Below, one piece after another: positions 1 to 7,419 of a DNA stretch of 43,913 nt. The DNA comes from Microbacteriaceae bacterium. Lineage in GTDB: Bacteria > Actinomycetota > Actinomycetes > Actinomycetales > Microbacteriaceae. Below the pieces are notes generated by a model. That model saw only the letters and a program-made list of their open reading frames with translations. It did no database searches and was not told where the DNA came from. The position numbers and the translations under genes were made by a program. Numbering within the stretch: the stretch's first letter is position 1; every line of letters starts with the position of its first letter. Where the stretch lies: the NCBI GenBank assembly GCA_027490915.1, contig JAIXXG010000101.1, positions 1-43,913 on the forward strand, read 5' to 3'.

Positions 1-548
1 AGCATCGCGACGTAGTCGGCGAGCTTGCGGGCACGCGTCTCGGCGCGCACGACCCCGTCGAGCCGGAACACGATGCCGAACCGCGCCTGGGCGCTCAGCG
101 CGGTGAAGGTCGCCGCCGCGGCCGGGGAGTCGTCGAGGGCCGCCTGCAGGTCCGCGGGCACCACCATGGCTTTCTGACTGTAGGCGGCATCCCACCGGCC
201 ATCGGCCTTCGCACGCTCGACCTGCAGCAGCCCGCTCGGGCGCATGCGACCCTCCGCGGTGAGTCGCTCGACGATGCCGACGTTGCGCTGCGACCACACC
301 GAGCGGGGCCGCCGCGGCGTGAAGACCTGCAGCGAGTAGTCATCGTCGAAGCCGTAGATCTGCCCGTCGATCCACCCGAAGCACAGCGCCGACTCGAGCG
401 CCTCGTCGTAGGTGATCCCCGGCGCGGTCGAGCGCTTCTTGCGCATCTTCAGGCGCACACCGGGGTCGTCGGGGTGGGCCTCGAGCCAGTCCTCCCAGGC
501 CCGCACGCTCTCAAAGAGCAGGATCGGCTTCTCGCTGTTGGCGACCAT
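1..548 (-). CDS. YdeI/OmpD-associated (OmdA-type) family protein, 3' end cut by window
   Basis: The frame runs from an ATG at 548 off the left edge, so about 182 residues are seen and the C-terminus is missing. The N-terminus (MVANSEKPILLFESVRAWE), followed by KMRKKRST, YDEALESALCFGWIDGQ and RRPRSVWSQRNV, is typical of the YdeI/OmpD-associated family. That family is small, cytoplasmic and of poorly defined function; some members are linked to bacteriocin or peptide resistance. The start is supported by a TACGCT hexamer at 555-560, six bases upstream of ATG, which would give a leaderless transcript. The preceding oxidoreductase gene on the same strand stops at 576, only 27 bp away, so read-through is also possible. 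The family call is fairly firm; the biochemical role is unknown. Confidence 0.8.
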   Translation of the reverse strand, partial: MVANSEKPILLFESVRAWEDWLEAHPDDPGVRLKMRKKRSTAPGITYDEALESALCFGWIDGQIYGFDDDYSLQVFTPRRPRSVWSQRNVGIVERLTAEGRMRPSGLLQVERAKADGRWDAAYSQKAMVVPADLQAALDDSPAAAATFTALSAQARFGIVFRLDGVVRAETRARKLADYVAM

Positions 549-575
549 CCGCTCAGCGTAGGGCGGACATCCGGC

Positions 576-1583
576 TCACGGAATCGTGACGATCACCTTG
601 CCCCGCGCGTGCTCGCCGAGCTGATGCGCCACCGCATCCGCGATGCGATCGAGCGGATGCACCTCGTCGATCACAACCCGCAGCGCCCCCTCGCCCAGCC
701 AGTCGGCGATCCGCTGCAGGTCGTCGGTGTCGCGCTTCGCCAGGAACGACGCGTACGTGCGCCGCGAGAACCGCGACGCGATCGCAAGACCGGCCGGGCC
801 GAGCAGCGGCCCCAGCCACTGCCCGCGGGGCGCTCCGCAGGCGATCAGCGAACCGGTCGGGGTGAGGATGCGCGCCAGGTCGCGCCGCCGCCGGTTGCCG
901 GCGAGCTCGAGAACGAGGTCGAAGCGGGCGATGCCCCGCGTCACCTCGGTGGTCGTGTAGTCGATGACGTCATCGGCGCCGAGTCGGGCGACGAGCTCGA
1001 GGTTGCGCGTGCTGGTGACGGCGGTGACGTGCGCACCGAGCAGCTTGGCGATCTGCACCGCGAACGTGCCGACCCCGCCCGAGGCGCCGATGATGAGCAC
1101 GCGCGGGCGCATCGGCTCGACCTCGCCGGGGCCCCACGTCGCCGGGCCGACGAGCCCCCCGCGCCGCAGACCCTGCAGTGCGGTGATCGCCGCGACACCG
1201 ACGCCTCCGGCATCGACGAGAGGCACGCCCTCGGGCAGTCGCACGAGCCCTGACTCGGTGACCGCCGTGAGCTCGCTCCACGCCGCCCGGCCGAAGCCGA
1301 CGACGCGGTCGCCCACGGCGAACCGGGTCACCTGGTCACCGACCGCCTCGACGACCCCCGCGATGTCCGACCCCATGGCCCGGCCGTCGGGCTTCGGGGC
1401 GCGCAGGCCGCGGACGATCCGCACCAGATAGGGCCGGCCGGTGAGCTCGTGGGTGTCGAGAGGGTTGACCGAACTCGCGGCCACGCGCACGAGCACCTGG
1501 TCGGGTGCGGGGGTCGGGGGCGGAGCATCCACAATGCGCAGCGACTCGGGGCCCCCGTAGGTCTCGGCGATGACGGATCTCAT
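576..1583 (-). CDS. Zinc-independent medium-chain NADP-dependent oxidoreductase (quinone-reductase-like)
   Basis: A 335-residue medium-chain dehydrogenase/reductase. Residues 1-120 form the GroES-like substrate domain (SSVNPLDTHELTGR, then GSDIAGVVEAVGDQVTRFAVGDRV). A Rossmann domain follows with the nucleotide motif GASGGVGTFAVQIAKLLGA at roughly 168-186. The cysteines and histidines that bind catalytic zinc in alcohol dehydrogenases are absent, which points to the quinone-oxidoreductase or enone-reductase branch; the substrate cannot be read. It is divergent from a TetR-family regulator, and a 26-bp imperfect palindrome lies between them, so repression by that regulator is likely. ATG at 1583 gives the expected N-terminus. 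The ydeI-like gene lies 27 bp downstream on the same strand. Confidence 0.88.
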   Translation of the reverse strand: MRSVIAETYGGPESLRIVDAPPPTPAPDQVLVRVAASSVNPLDTHELTGRPYLVRIVRGLRAPKPDGRAMGSDIAGVVEAVGDQVTRFAVGDRVVGFGRAAWSELTAVTESGLVRLPEGVPLVDAGGVGVAAITALQGLRRGGLVGPATWGPGEVEPMRPRVLIIGASGGVGTFAVQIAKLLGAHVTAVTSTRNLELVARLGADDVIDYTTTEVTRGIARFDLVLELAGNRRRRDLARILTPTGSLIACGAPRGQWLGPLLGPAGLAIASRFSRRTYASFLAKRDTDDLQRIADWLGEGALRVVIDEVHPLDRIADAVAHQLGEHARGKVIVTIP

Positions 1584-1620
1584 GGCGGTCTCGATTCTGC
1601 CTCAGGGGCGGGCACGGTTG

Positions 1621-1646
1621 CTTACAACGTAAACTTACGGTGTAAG
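1621..1646. promoter_or_regulatory. Probable TetR-family operator between divergent genes
   Basis: A 26-bp inverted repeat in which 22 of 26 positions agree with the reverse complement. The outer arms read CTTACA and TGTAAG and the inner blocks GTAA and TTAC. It lies between the oxidoreductase start (1583) and the TetR-family start (1686), and AT-rich hexamers inside it (TTACAA, TAAGCT) could serve the regulator's own promoter. Autoregulation plus control of the divergent oxidoreductase is the usual arrangement for this family. The palindrome is seen directly; binding by this regulator is inferred. Confidence 0.7.
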
Positions 1647-1685
1647 CTAGTGATCATCGTCCACCCCTGTCAAGGAGAGTTCGCC

Positions 1686-2432
1686 ATGGCTGTGCGGGAT
1701 GCCCTCACCTCCGATCGCGTCGTCGACGCCGCGCTCGCTCTCGCCGATGCGCACGGCCTCGAGGCGCTCACGATGCGCCGACTCGGCGCCGCCCTCGGTG
1801 TGGAGGCCATGTCGCTCTACCGGCATGTCGCCTCGAAAGACGCCCTGCTCGACGCTCTCGGCGATGCCCTCGTCGCGTTCTGGATCGCCCCGGCGGCCGA
1901 GGTCGGCACTCCACCCGAGACCGCCACCCCGCCCGCTGCCGGCTCACCGACCCCGGGCGGCACCACCACCGAGGCCTGGCGCACGGCCATCGCGACGATC
2001 ATGCATCGCGCCCACCGCGAGCTGCTGTCGCGCCCGTGGGCGATCGAGCTGCTGGCCTCGCGCCCGCACGTGGGGCCGGCACGACTTCGCTACGCCGAGG
2101 AGATCACCGCGGCACTGCTCGACGCGGGCTTCTCGACCCAGCTCGCCCACCACGGCCTGCACATCGTCGACGGCACGATCATGGGGTTCAGCGCCCAGGA
2201 GGCGCGCCGGCCCTCCGCCGAGGCGATGGGCTCGGGGGTGCAGCGTCTGTGGGACGGCGAGCTCGCCGCCGAGTTTCCGGCGATCTCACGCACGATCCGC
2301 GAGCGGCACGACCACGGCGAGGAGTACACACTCATGGTCGACCTCGTGCTCGACGGCCTCGCGCGCCTGCGCGACGGCGAGCGCCCGCCGCGCACCGCGC
2401 CAAGCGCACCCTACCCGCAGCTCATCGGCTGA
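1686..2432 (+). CDS. TetR/AcrR family transcriptional regulator
   Basis: A 248-residue regulator. Residues 1-60 carry the TetR helix-turn-helix: VVDAALALADAHGLEALTMR, then LGVEAMSLYRHVASKDALLD. The C-terminal half resembles the TetR_C_1 ligand-binding domain, with a long proline/threonine-rich linker near residues 75-100. ATG at 1686 is chosen because AAGGAGAG lies 7 bases upstream; a longer open frame back to 1449 lacks the motif. It is divergent from the oxidoreductase gene and the palindrome at 1621-1646 lies just upstream, so it probably represses both. The ligand is unknown. Confidence 0.9.
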   Translation: MAVRDALTSDRVVDAALALADAHGLEALTMRRLGAALGVEAMSLYRHVASKDALLDALGDALVAFWIAPAAEVGTPPETATPPAAGSPTPGGTTTEAWRTAIATIMHRAHRELLSRPWAIELLASRPHVGPARLRYAEEITAALLDAGFSTQLAHHGLHIVDGTIMGFSAQEARRPSAEAMGSGVQRLWDGELAAEFPAISRTIRERHDHGEEYTLMVDLVLDGLARLRDGERPPRTAPSAPYPQLIG

Positions 2433-2441
2433 AGCGACCGA

Positions 2442-2879
2442 TCAGCGCCGCGACCGCCACGCGACGACCCAGGGCACCAGCACCGCGACGAGCACCACGA
2501 CCGAGAGGGTCACGCTGAGCGCCGACACGAGGATGACCGCGGCGATGCCGGTCGCCGACGCCAGCACGAGGGCGTGCGCGACCACCGCGCTGAGGCGGGC
2601 AAGGGTGATGACGCCGTCGCGCACGATGCCCGGATAGCCGAGCGTGCGGGCGAGACCGAGCGAGACGGCACCCGCCAGCCCCACGACGATCGCGGTGCCG
2701 AAACCGCCGAGCACGACCGGCGCGACGACCCCGACCCCGCTCGCCAGAGCGAGCAGCATCGCACCGCCCGCGAGGTCGACCACGCCCGAGAGCAGCGCGC
2801 CGATGCGACGCACGCGCGGCACCCACGGGAGCGCCGAGACGTCCGGAGCGGTCACGGAGGGCAGACGGAGGGCAGGCAC
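2442..2879 (-). CDS. Small integral membrane protein, unknown function
   Basis: About 145 residues with four likely membrane segments (near GALLSGVVDLAGGAMLLALA, VVAPVVLGGFGTAIVVGLAG, VITLARLSAVVAHALVLASA and the segment after AAVILVSALSVTLSVVVLV) and a basic tail WRSRR. No family is recognised. Two GTG codons are possible starts, 2885 and 2879. I prefer 2879 because the hexamer TACCCT at 2886-2891 then lies exactly six bases upstream, matching the leaderless pattern of many neighbours. It is convergent with the TetR-family gene, with only 9 bp between their stop codons. Confidence 0.6.
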   Translation of the reverse strand: MPALRLPSVTAPDVSALPWVPRVRRIGALLSGVVDLAGGAMLLALASGVGVVAPVVLGGFGTAIVVGLAGAVSLGLARTLGYPGIVRDGVITLARLSAVVAHALVLASATGIAAVILVSALSVTLSVVVLVAVLVPWVVAWRSRR

Positions 2880-2931
2880 CAGCACAGGGTAACGAATCGG
2901 TCACCGATCGCGACACGCCCGGGATGCAGGC

Positions 2932-2961
2932 TTGCGCTCGCGGTACCGCCCTCGCTAGGTT
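2932..2961 (+). promoter_or_regulatory. Promoter upstream of the small ORF at 2995
   Basis: TTGCGC (2932-2937) and TAGGTT (2956-2961) are separated by 18 bp, a plausible sigma70-type -35/-10 pair. The start site would be near 2968, giving a leader of about 25-30 nt that contains the AAAGGAGG ribosome site in front of the GTG at 2995. Confidence 0.5.
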
Positions 2962-2994
2962 CGACGGGCGCCAGAAGACGAAAGGAGGCCGAGC

Positions 2995-3060
2995 GTGTTG
3001 ACCATCACCCAGGAAATGATTCCCACCACCGCCGGCTTCGTCGGCGTCCTCACCGCCTGA
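2995..3060 (+). CDS. Putative 21-residue ORF with strong ribosome binding site
   Basis: GTG at 2995 opens a 21-codon frame (MLTITQEMIPTT..., ending GVLTA) closed by TGA. Its support is AAAGGAGG at about 2981-2988, six bases upstream and nearly perfectly complementary to the 16S tail, plus the promoter at 2932-2961. It lies 225 bp before the next plus-strand gene. The product could be a leader peptide, a micro-protein, or the relic of a gene start. No family is recognised. The expression signals are better than the coding evidence, hence the modest confidence. Confidence 0.4.
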   Translation: MLTITQEMIPTTAGFVGVLTA

Positions 3061-3285
3061 TCGGGCCGCAGCACCGCTGACGCCGCCCGCTCATCCGGTG
3101 GCGACGCTCTCGAAGCCCTGATCGGGCCCGCGCCCTCGCGCGCGCGCACCGGTCCGCCACGGCGGGCAGCATCTCGTGCGCCCGCCTCCCTTCCTGCCGC
3201 CACGAGCGGCTCGACCCGGCCGTGCCGCGCTCCGCGCGACCCCGCGCTGCAGTGCGCGCGGCCACCCGCAGTGAGGACCATCGTC
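3061..3285. other. GC-rich spacer between small ORF and next gene
   Basis: No convincing gene is seen; the open frames crossing it on both strands have low-complexity arginine/alanine composition typical of antisense frames in high-GC DNA. It contains two copies of CCTGATCGGGCC (near 3056 and 3117). If the transcript from 2932-2961 continues, this would be a 225-nt internal spacer or leader for the gene at 3286. Confidence 0.35.
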
Positions 3286-3558
3286 ATGAGCACCATCACC
3301 ACCCGCGCGGATCGCACCGCGCAGCACCCGCCGAGTCCGGCGAGCATCCCGGCGCACCCGCGCGCCACCGCTCACCGGGTCGGCCTGATCGACCGCATCG
3401 CCCTGCGCATCGGCGTGGCGCTCGTCGTGTGGAGCCGCCGGGCCCGCGTGCTCGACGGCCACGCACACCGCGCCCGTCGCGTGCAGCAGAGCATGGCCGT
3501 CGAGCAGCGCGAGCAGCAGTGGCAGCGGCTCGCCCTGCAGCTGCTGCCGCCGCGCTGA
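3286..3558 (+). CDS. Hypothetical 90-residue protein
   Basis: ATG at 3286 with GAGGA about 10 bases upstream. The protein has a low-complexity N-terminal third rich in T, P and A, a central amphipathic or hydrophobic helix (LIDRIALRIGVALVVWSRR, about residues 38-56) and a basic, glutamine-rich C-terminal helix. I recall small proteins with a similar RxxLxLRxGxALxxWSRR segment in related actinobacteria but know no function. The hydrophobic segment is short and arginine-flanked, so peripheral membrane attachment is as likely as a true transmembrane span. A start at 3271 is possible but lacks a better ribosome site. Confidence 0.6.
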   Translation: MSTITTRADRTAQHPPSPASIPAHPRATAHRVGLIDRIALRIGVALVVWSRRARVLDGHAHRARRVQQSMAVEQREQQWQRLALQLLPPR

Positions 3559-3607
3559 TGCGCGGTCGCAGCGGCACCACCCCGCCGCACCGCTGGGCCC
3601 TGGAGGG

Positions 3608-4291
3608 CTACCGCCCCCAGGCGCTCGGCGGTGCGGCGACCACCGGCACCTCGACGTACGACCAGTGCGCGCCGTTGTTGTACATGCCCGTGGCCCAGCC
3701 CGAGAACCAGATCGCGCGCTCGAGCTCGTCCGTCGGAGCCGACCTCTCGAGAGCGGCGACGATGCCGTCGTACCGCGGCAGTGTGCGCAGCGCCTCGGCG
3801 GCGTTCGCGGCCGCATCCACCAGATCGACATAGCGGCCGGTGCCGCCTCCCCCGCCGGAGCCCCAGCCGTTGTTCAGCGGGTTGTTGCGGTTCCACCACG
3901 AATCGACGTAGTTCTCCTGCCGCATCCAGCGCGTGACGACCGTGACGTTGCTCTCGGTCATCGGAAACTCGCCCATGAGCAGCACGAGCTTCGCCCAGTC
4001 GTAGTTCGTGCCGCTGCTGATGAGCGTCTCGTAACCGGGCGTCGCGTCGAAGGCAGGGCGCTCGGCCACGGTTGCGGCGGATGCCTCCAGCGTCGCCTCC
4101 GGGGCCGCGACGATCTCCTGGGCATGCGCGTCGGCGACCGCCGCGAGCAGCTCGGCATCGCTCGGCGTCGAGAACCCGAGGGTCGCCATCACCGTGAGGC
4201 CACCGATCACCGAGACGAACGCGGTGCGGACGGTCGACCAGCCGTGCCGGCGGTAGGCCGGACGCGCGGTCGAACGGTGGTGCGTGGGCAT
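3608..4291 (-). CDS. Secreted or membrane-anchored protein with lysozyme-like NNPLN motif
   Basis: A 227-residue protein. Residues 1-25 are basic, followed by a hydrophobic stretch (TAFVSVIGGLTVMATLGFS) and a likely cleavage region, so it is exported. The mature part holds RWMRQENYVDSWWNRNNPLN at about 121-140 and then a glycine-rich loop GWGSGGGGG. A glutamate followed by a (N)NPLN element is common in lysozyme/transglycosylase-fold and glucosaminidase-like peptidoglycan hydrolases, so a cell-wall-active role is suggested but not shown. A second block, ELERAIWFSGWATGMYNNGAHW, completes the domain. Upstream, TACCCT near 4354-4359 could be a -10 giving a leader of about 60 nt. Confidence 0.65.
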   Translation of the reverse strand: MPTHHRSTARPAYRRHGWSTVRTAFVSVIGGLTVMATLGFSTPSDAELLAAVADAHAQEIVAAPEATLEASAATVAERPAFDATPGYETLISSGTNYDWAKLVLLMGEFPMTESNVTVVTRWMRQENYVDSWWNRNNPLNNGWGSGGGGGTGRYVDLVDAAANAAEALRTLPRYDGIVAALERSAPTDELERAIWFSGWATGMYNNGAHWSYVEVPVVAAPPSAWGR

Positions 4292-4349
4292 GAGTCGTGG
4301 TCCCCCTCGAGAACGACCGCCCGCCCGTCGTGGGGGCTGCGGTCGACCT

Positions 4350-5015
4350 CTAGGGTACCAGGGGCGCTTCGCGGGGCGGCGGAGGAGGCACCTCGGGGGC
4401 AGCCCCGGCGGCCGCGTGACGGCGCAGCAGCCCCATGAGGCTGAGGGCGTTGATGACGCGCTGCGCGGTCTCGAGCTCGACCTTCGCCTTCTGCGCGAGC
4501 TTCTCGATGCCCATGAACGCCCCCGCGCTCGCCTTCACCGCACGCCGCTGCTCGTCACTCATGGGCAGCTGCGAGAAGTCGGGCCAGCGGTACAGCCGGT
4601 ACCGGTCGCCCGACCGCAGCCACGAGGCGCGGCCGCCGTCGAAGGCCCGCGTGCCGATGAGCCAGAGCAGCGGCTCGAGCGCGACGCCCGCGATGACGGG
4701 GGCGTGCTCGACGTAGTCCTCTCCGGCGAACACCGGCTCCGCATCCCGGATCGCCCGCGTGCCGATCTGCACGTGCTCGGGGTCGACGGGCAGTGCGTCG
4801 AGCGGTTCGTCCCACGCGTACACGTAGGCGCGCATGTCGATGACGATCGGCGATCGACCCGCGGGCTGCAGCGTGACGAGCATCGGTGCCGGCATGCGCC
4901 GCACCGCGTGAACAGCCATCGCGGCCCCTGACCACCCGGCGGGCAGCGGAGGCGGAGCCGACGCCGCGACCGCGCCCCCGATCTGCACCGCGTGGGCCTC
5001 CTGCGCTTCGACCAT
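4350..5015 (-). CDS. Hypothetical protein with possible C-terminal winged-helix-like segment
   Basis: A 221-residue soluble protein of unknown function. The N-terminal half (about 30-75) is beta-rich, including MLVTLQPAGRSPIVIDMRAY. The middle contains SWLRSGDRYRLYRWPDFSQL and the C-terminal part AGAFMGIEKLAQKAKVELET then RVINALSLMGLLR, which reads like a small helical or winged-helix domain used by some bacterial signalling proteins. The tail is proline-rich (PEVPPPPP). A TAGCGT hexamer at 5045-5050 fits a -10 about 30 bases before ATG, with a purine-rich GGGGGTGG ribosome site. I cannot assign a family. Confidence 0.65.
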   Translation of the reverse strand: MVEAQEAHAVQIGGAVAASAPPPLPAGWSGAAMAVHAVRRMPAPMLVTLQPAGRSPIVIDMRAYVYAWDEPLDALPVDPEHVQIGTRAIRDAEPVFAGEDYVEHAPVIAGVALEPLLWLIGTRAFDGGRASWLRSGDRYRLYRWPDFSQLPMSDEQRRAVKASAGAFMGIEKLAQKAKVELETAQRVINALSLMGLLRRHAAAGAAPEVPPPPPREAPLVP

Positions 5016-5085
5016 GCGACCACCCCCGTCTCCCGACGAGGTCGACGCTAGATCGCCGGCATTTCGAGACGGTGAGGGGCACGTT

Positions 5086-5138
5086 CCGCGCGTGTTACGC
5101 GCAGGGTCTGCGCGGCCGCGCGTGTTACGCGCGGGGTC
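5086..5138. repeat. Two direct repeats, each containing a GCGCGT/ACGCGC hairpin
   Basis: Two 23-bp copies (5086-5108 and 5116-5138) differ at one base and are spaced exactly 30 bp apart. Each contains GCGCGTGTTACGCGC, six-base arms around a GTT loop. They fill the gap between the fgd stop (5141) and the next gene's promoter on the same strand, so they could act as tandem RNA hairpins ending or protecting the fgd transcript, or be a dispersed intergenic repeat. No T-run follows them on either strand. Confidence 0.75.
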
Positions 5139-5140
5139 GG

Positions 5141-6166
5141 TCAGGCGAGCGCGCGCAGGCGCGGCGCGAGGTCGCGCTCGAACAGCTCGAGGAACCGCCG
5201 CTGGTCGTGCCCGGGCGCGTGGAAGACGAGGTGGTTCATTCCCCAGTCGACGTACTTCGCCACCTCGGCGACGACCGCGTCGGGGTCGCTGCCGACGATC
5301 CAGCGCTTGGCGATCTGCTCGATCGGCAGGGCGTCGGCGGCCTGCTCCATCTCGATGGGGTCGGTGATGTCGTGCTTCTGCTCTTTGCTGAGCGAGAGGG
5401 GCGACCAGAAGCGCGTGTTCTCGAGCGCCGCATCCGCGTCGGTGTCGTAGGAGATCTTGATCTCGATCATCCGATCGATCTCCTCGAACGAGCGCTCAGC
5501 CTTCTCGGCGCCCTCCTTGACGGCCGGGATCAGCTCCTCGGTGTAGAGCTCGGCGCCCTTGCCCGACGTGCAGATGAAGCCGTCACCGGCACGCCCGGCG
5601 TAGCGCGCGACGAACGGCCCGCCGGCGGCGATGTAGACGGGGATCGGCTGCTCGGGGCGGTCGTAGATCGAGGCGTCGTGCGTCGAGTAGTACTCGCCGC
5701 GGAAGTTCACGCGGTCTTCCGTCCAGAGCTGCCGCATGAGGTCGACGCTCTCGCGCAAGCGAGCAAATCGCTCTTTGAACTCGGGCCACTCTTGCTCGCC
5801 GGCGCCCGCGAACCCCGTGGCGATCTCGTTGAGCGCCTCGCCCGTGCCGACGCCGAGGAAGATGCGACCCGGGTACATCACGCCCATCGAGGCGAAGGCC
5901 TGCGCCAGCACCGCCGGGTTGTAGCGGAACGTCGGCGTCATCACGGAGGTGCCGATGCGGATGCTCGACGTGCGCTCGCCCACGGCGGCCATCCACGTCA
6001 GCGAGAAGGGGGCATGCCCGCCGGTGTGCCGCCAGGGCTGGAAGTGGTCGCTCACCGCGACGCTCTGCATGCCGTGCGCTTCGGCCGCGACGGCGATCTC
6101 GACGAGCTCGCGGGGGTCGAACTGCTCGGCCGAGGCCTTGTAGCCGAGGGTCAGGGGTCGCGTCAT
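5141..6166 (-). CDS. fgd: F420-dependent glucose-6-phosphate dehydrogenase
   Basis: A 341-residue luciferase-like (LLHT) flavin/deazaflavin oxidoreductase. It oxidises glucose-6-phosphate to 6-phosphogluconolactone while reducing cofactor F420. Residues matching the Mycobacterium tuberculosis Fgd1 active site are visible: SDHFQPWRH (His41, Trp45, corresponding to His40 and Trp44) and [10 protein letters not shown] (Glu110, corresponding to Glu109). The F420-binding [11 protein letters not shown] and [19 protein letters not shown] blocks are present and length matches the family. ATG at 6166 is preceded by GGAG. F420 synthesis genes are not in the window and must lie elsewhere for the enzyme to work. 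A close LLHT-family F420 enzyme with another substrate is the main alternative. Confidence 0.87.
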   Translation of the reverse strand: MTRPLTLGYKASAEQFDPRELVEIAVAAEAHGMQSVAVSDHFQPWRHTGGHAPFSLTWMAAVGERTSSIRIGTSVMTPTFRYNPAVLAQAFASMGVMYPGRIFLGVGTGEALNEIATGFAGAGEQEWPEFKERFARLRESVDLMRQLWTEDRVNFRGEYYSTHDASIYDRPEQPIPVYIAAGGPFVARYAGRAGDGFICTSGKGAELYTEELIPAVKEGAEKAERSFEEIDRMIEIKISYDTDADAALENTRFWSPLSLSKEQKHDITDPIEMEQAADALPIEQIAKRWIVGSDPDAVVAEVAKYVDWGMNHLVFHAPGHDQRRFLELFERDLAPRLRALA

Positions 6167-6202
6167 GGCGCGGTCTCCGTTCAGGATGACGGGCGGAACA
6201 GG

Positions 6203-6610
6203 TCAGTCGGTGATGGCGGCGCGCAGCTGCTCGATCGAGGCGACGGCGGTCGACCGCCACTCGGCGAGCTCGTCCTCCCCCGCTTCCTCCCACAGCTCGA
6301 ACAGCTCGGAGGCCGTGGGATCGAGCGCACGATCGGCGGCGCGCAGGATGAGCTCGTAGGCCGCGTCGTCGAACTGCGTCGCGACGAGGCGGATGTCGAC
6401 TTCGTCGAGCTCGGCGGCCGGATCGGTGCGCCCGAGGGCCGCGAGGGCGATCTCGACGAGGGCGAGGGCGACGGAGCCCTCCGGCGCCTCGAGGTAGTCG
6501 CTCTCGAGCGCCTCGCGCAGGTCGTCGAGCTCGAAGGTGCCGTCGACGAGCTCGCCGACGGCGTCGAGCGCATCATCGTTCTCGAACGGTCCACTGCCCC
6601 AGGCACCCAT
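6203..6610 (-). CDS. DUF4259 domain-containing protein
   Basis: A 135-residue acidic cytoplasmic protein beginning MGAWGSGPFENDDALDAVGE, the hallmark of DUF4259. The rest is alpha-helical (ALALVEIALAAL, YELILRAADRALD, ELFELWEEAGEDELAEW). The function of this family is not established. ATG at 6610 is preceded at six bases by TAGGCT (6617-6622), fitting a leaderless transcript. fgd follows 36 bp downstream on the same strand, so the two may be cotranscribed. Confidence 0.85.
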   Translation of the reverse strand: MGAWGSGPFENDDALDAVGELVDGTFELDDLREALESDYLEAPEGSVALALVEIALAALGRTDPAAELDEVDIRLVATQFDDAAYELILRAADRALDPTASELFELWEEAGEDELAEWRSTAVASIEQLRAAITD

Positions 6611-6652
6611 GTCGTCAGCCTAGCCACTGGCATGAACGTCGACTCCGGTGTT

Positions 6653-6682
6653 CACTGTGCAGTGGCTGCGCATCGGCGCAGC
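6653..6682. promoter_or_regulatory. Adjacent inverted repeats upstream of the GAP-family gene
   Basis: CACTG-TG-CAGTG at 6653-6664 is followed at once by a 7-bp hairpin GCTGCGC-ATCG-GCGCAGC at 6665-6682, ending 23 bases before the ATG at 6706. The first could be a protein-binding site and the second a stem in the 5' leader. Both repeats are seen; their roles are guesses. Confidence 0.35.
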
Positions 6683-6705
6683 GCACCCATCAGAGACGAG
6701 GCCCC

Positions 6706-7395
6706 ATGCTCGACGCTCTCGGCGACGCCCTGCCGCTCGCCGCCGCCATCGCCCTCAGCCCGCTCGCCGTCGCATCGGTCGTGCTCATGCTGCTGTCGCC
6801 GAACGCGAAGGCGGCGACCCTGAGCTTCCTGCTCGGCTTCGCCGGCGCGATCGCGGCGGTCGCCAGCATCGCGTACCTCGTGGCGGTGCTGCTGCCGCAC
6901 GACGCCGACGATCGCTCGATCTCGGCGCCGTTCCTGCTCATCGGCCTGGGCCTCGTGGCCATCGTGCTGGCGGTGCGGCAGTGGCGCTCCCGCCCCGCGA
7001 CGGAGGAGGGCGGCGAGACCCGCGTGCCCGAGGTGCCGGGCTGGATGGCGAAGATCGACGGCATGACGCCCGCGAAAGCGGCGGCACTCGGCGCCTTCAT
7101 CGGCGGGCTGAAGCCGAAGAACCTGCTGCTAAGCATCGGTGTCGGTGTGACGCTCGAAGCGGCCGACGCCACCGTCGGCGAGGCCGCGGTCGCGCTCGGC
7201 ATCGTCGTGCTGCTCGGCTCGCTGCCCGTGATCATCCCCGTGATCGTGTCGTTCGTGGCGGGCGACCGCATCCGCGAGCCGCTCGACCGCCTGCGCGCGT
7301 GGCTCATCGTGCACAACGCCGCGATGGTCGGGGCGATTCTGCTGCTGATCGGCGTGGTGCTCATCAGCAAGGGGGCCGAGGGGCTCGGCGGGTAG
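6706..7395 (+). CDS. GAP family (LysE-superfamily-like) integral membrane protein
   Basis: A 229-residue protein with six likely membrane helices arranged three plus three around a charged cytoplasmic loop (RQWRSRPATEEGGETRVPE, about 88-106). The N-terminus (LPLAAAIALSPLAVASVVLMLLSP) and GAFIGGLKPKNLLLSIGVGV after the loop match the GAP/Sap (sulfolipid-addressing) family, related to LysE-type exporters. Family members are thought to export small molecules or lipids; the substrate here is unknown. ATG at 6706 is preceded by GACGAGG. It is divergent from the DUF4259 gene and convergent with coaD, 24 bp from its stop. Confidence 0.8.
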   Translation: MLDALGDALPLAAAIALSPLAVASVVLMLLSPNAKAATLSFLLGFAGAIAAVASIAYLVAVLLPHDADDRSISAPFLLIGLGLVAIVLAVRQWRSRPATEEGGETRVPEVPGWMAKIDGMTPAKAAALGAFIGGLKPKNLLLSIGVGVTLEAADATVGEAAVALGIVVLLGSLPVIIPVIVSFVAGDRIREPLDRLRAWLIVHNAAMVGAILLLIGVVLISKGAEGLGG

Positions 7396-7419
7396 CGGGC
7401 GACGCGCCCGCATCCGGCC

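Noticed and set aside
3061-3285. Additional coding gene in the spacer
   Set aside because: The open frames crossing it have no ribosome site, no family sequence and strongly biased composition.
4886-6823. 645-codon plus-strand open frame
   Set aside because: It is antisense to fgd, the DUF4259 gene and the 221-residue gene, has arginine/glutamate/valine-biased low-complexity composition, and shows no motif. It is an antisense frame typical of high-GC DNA.
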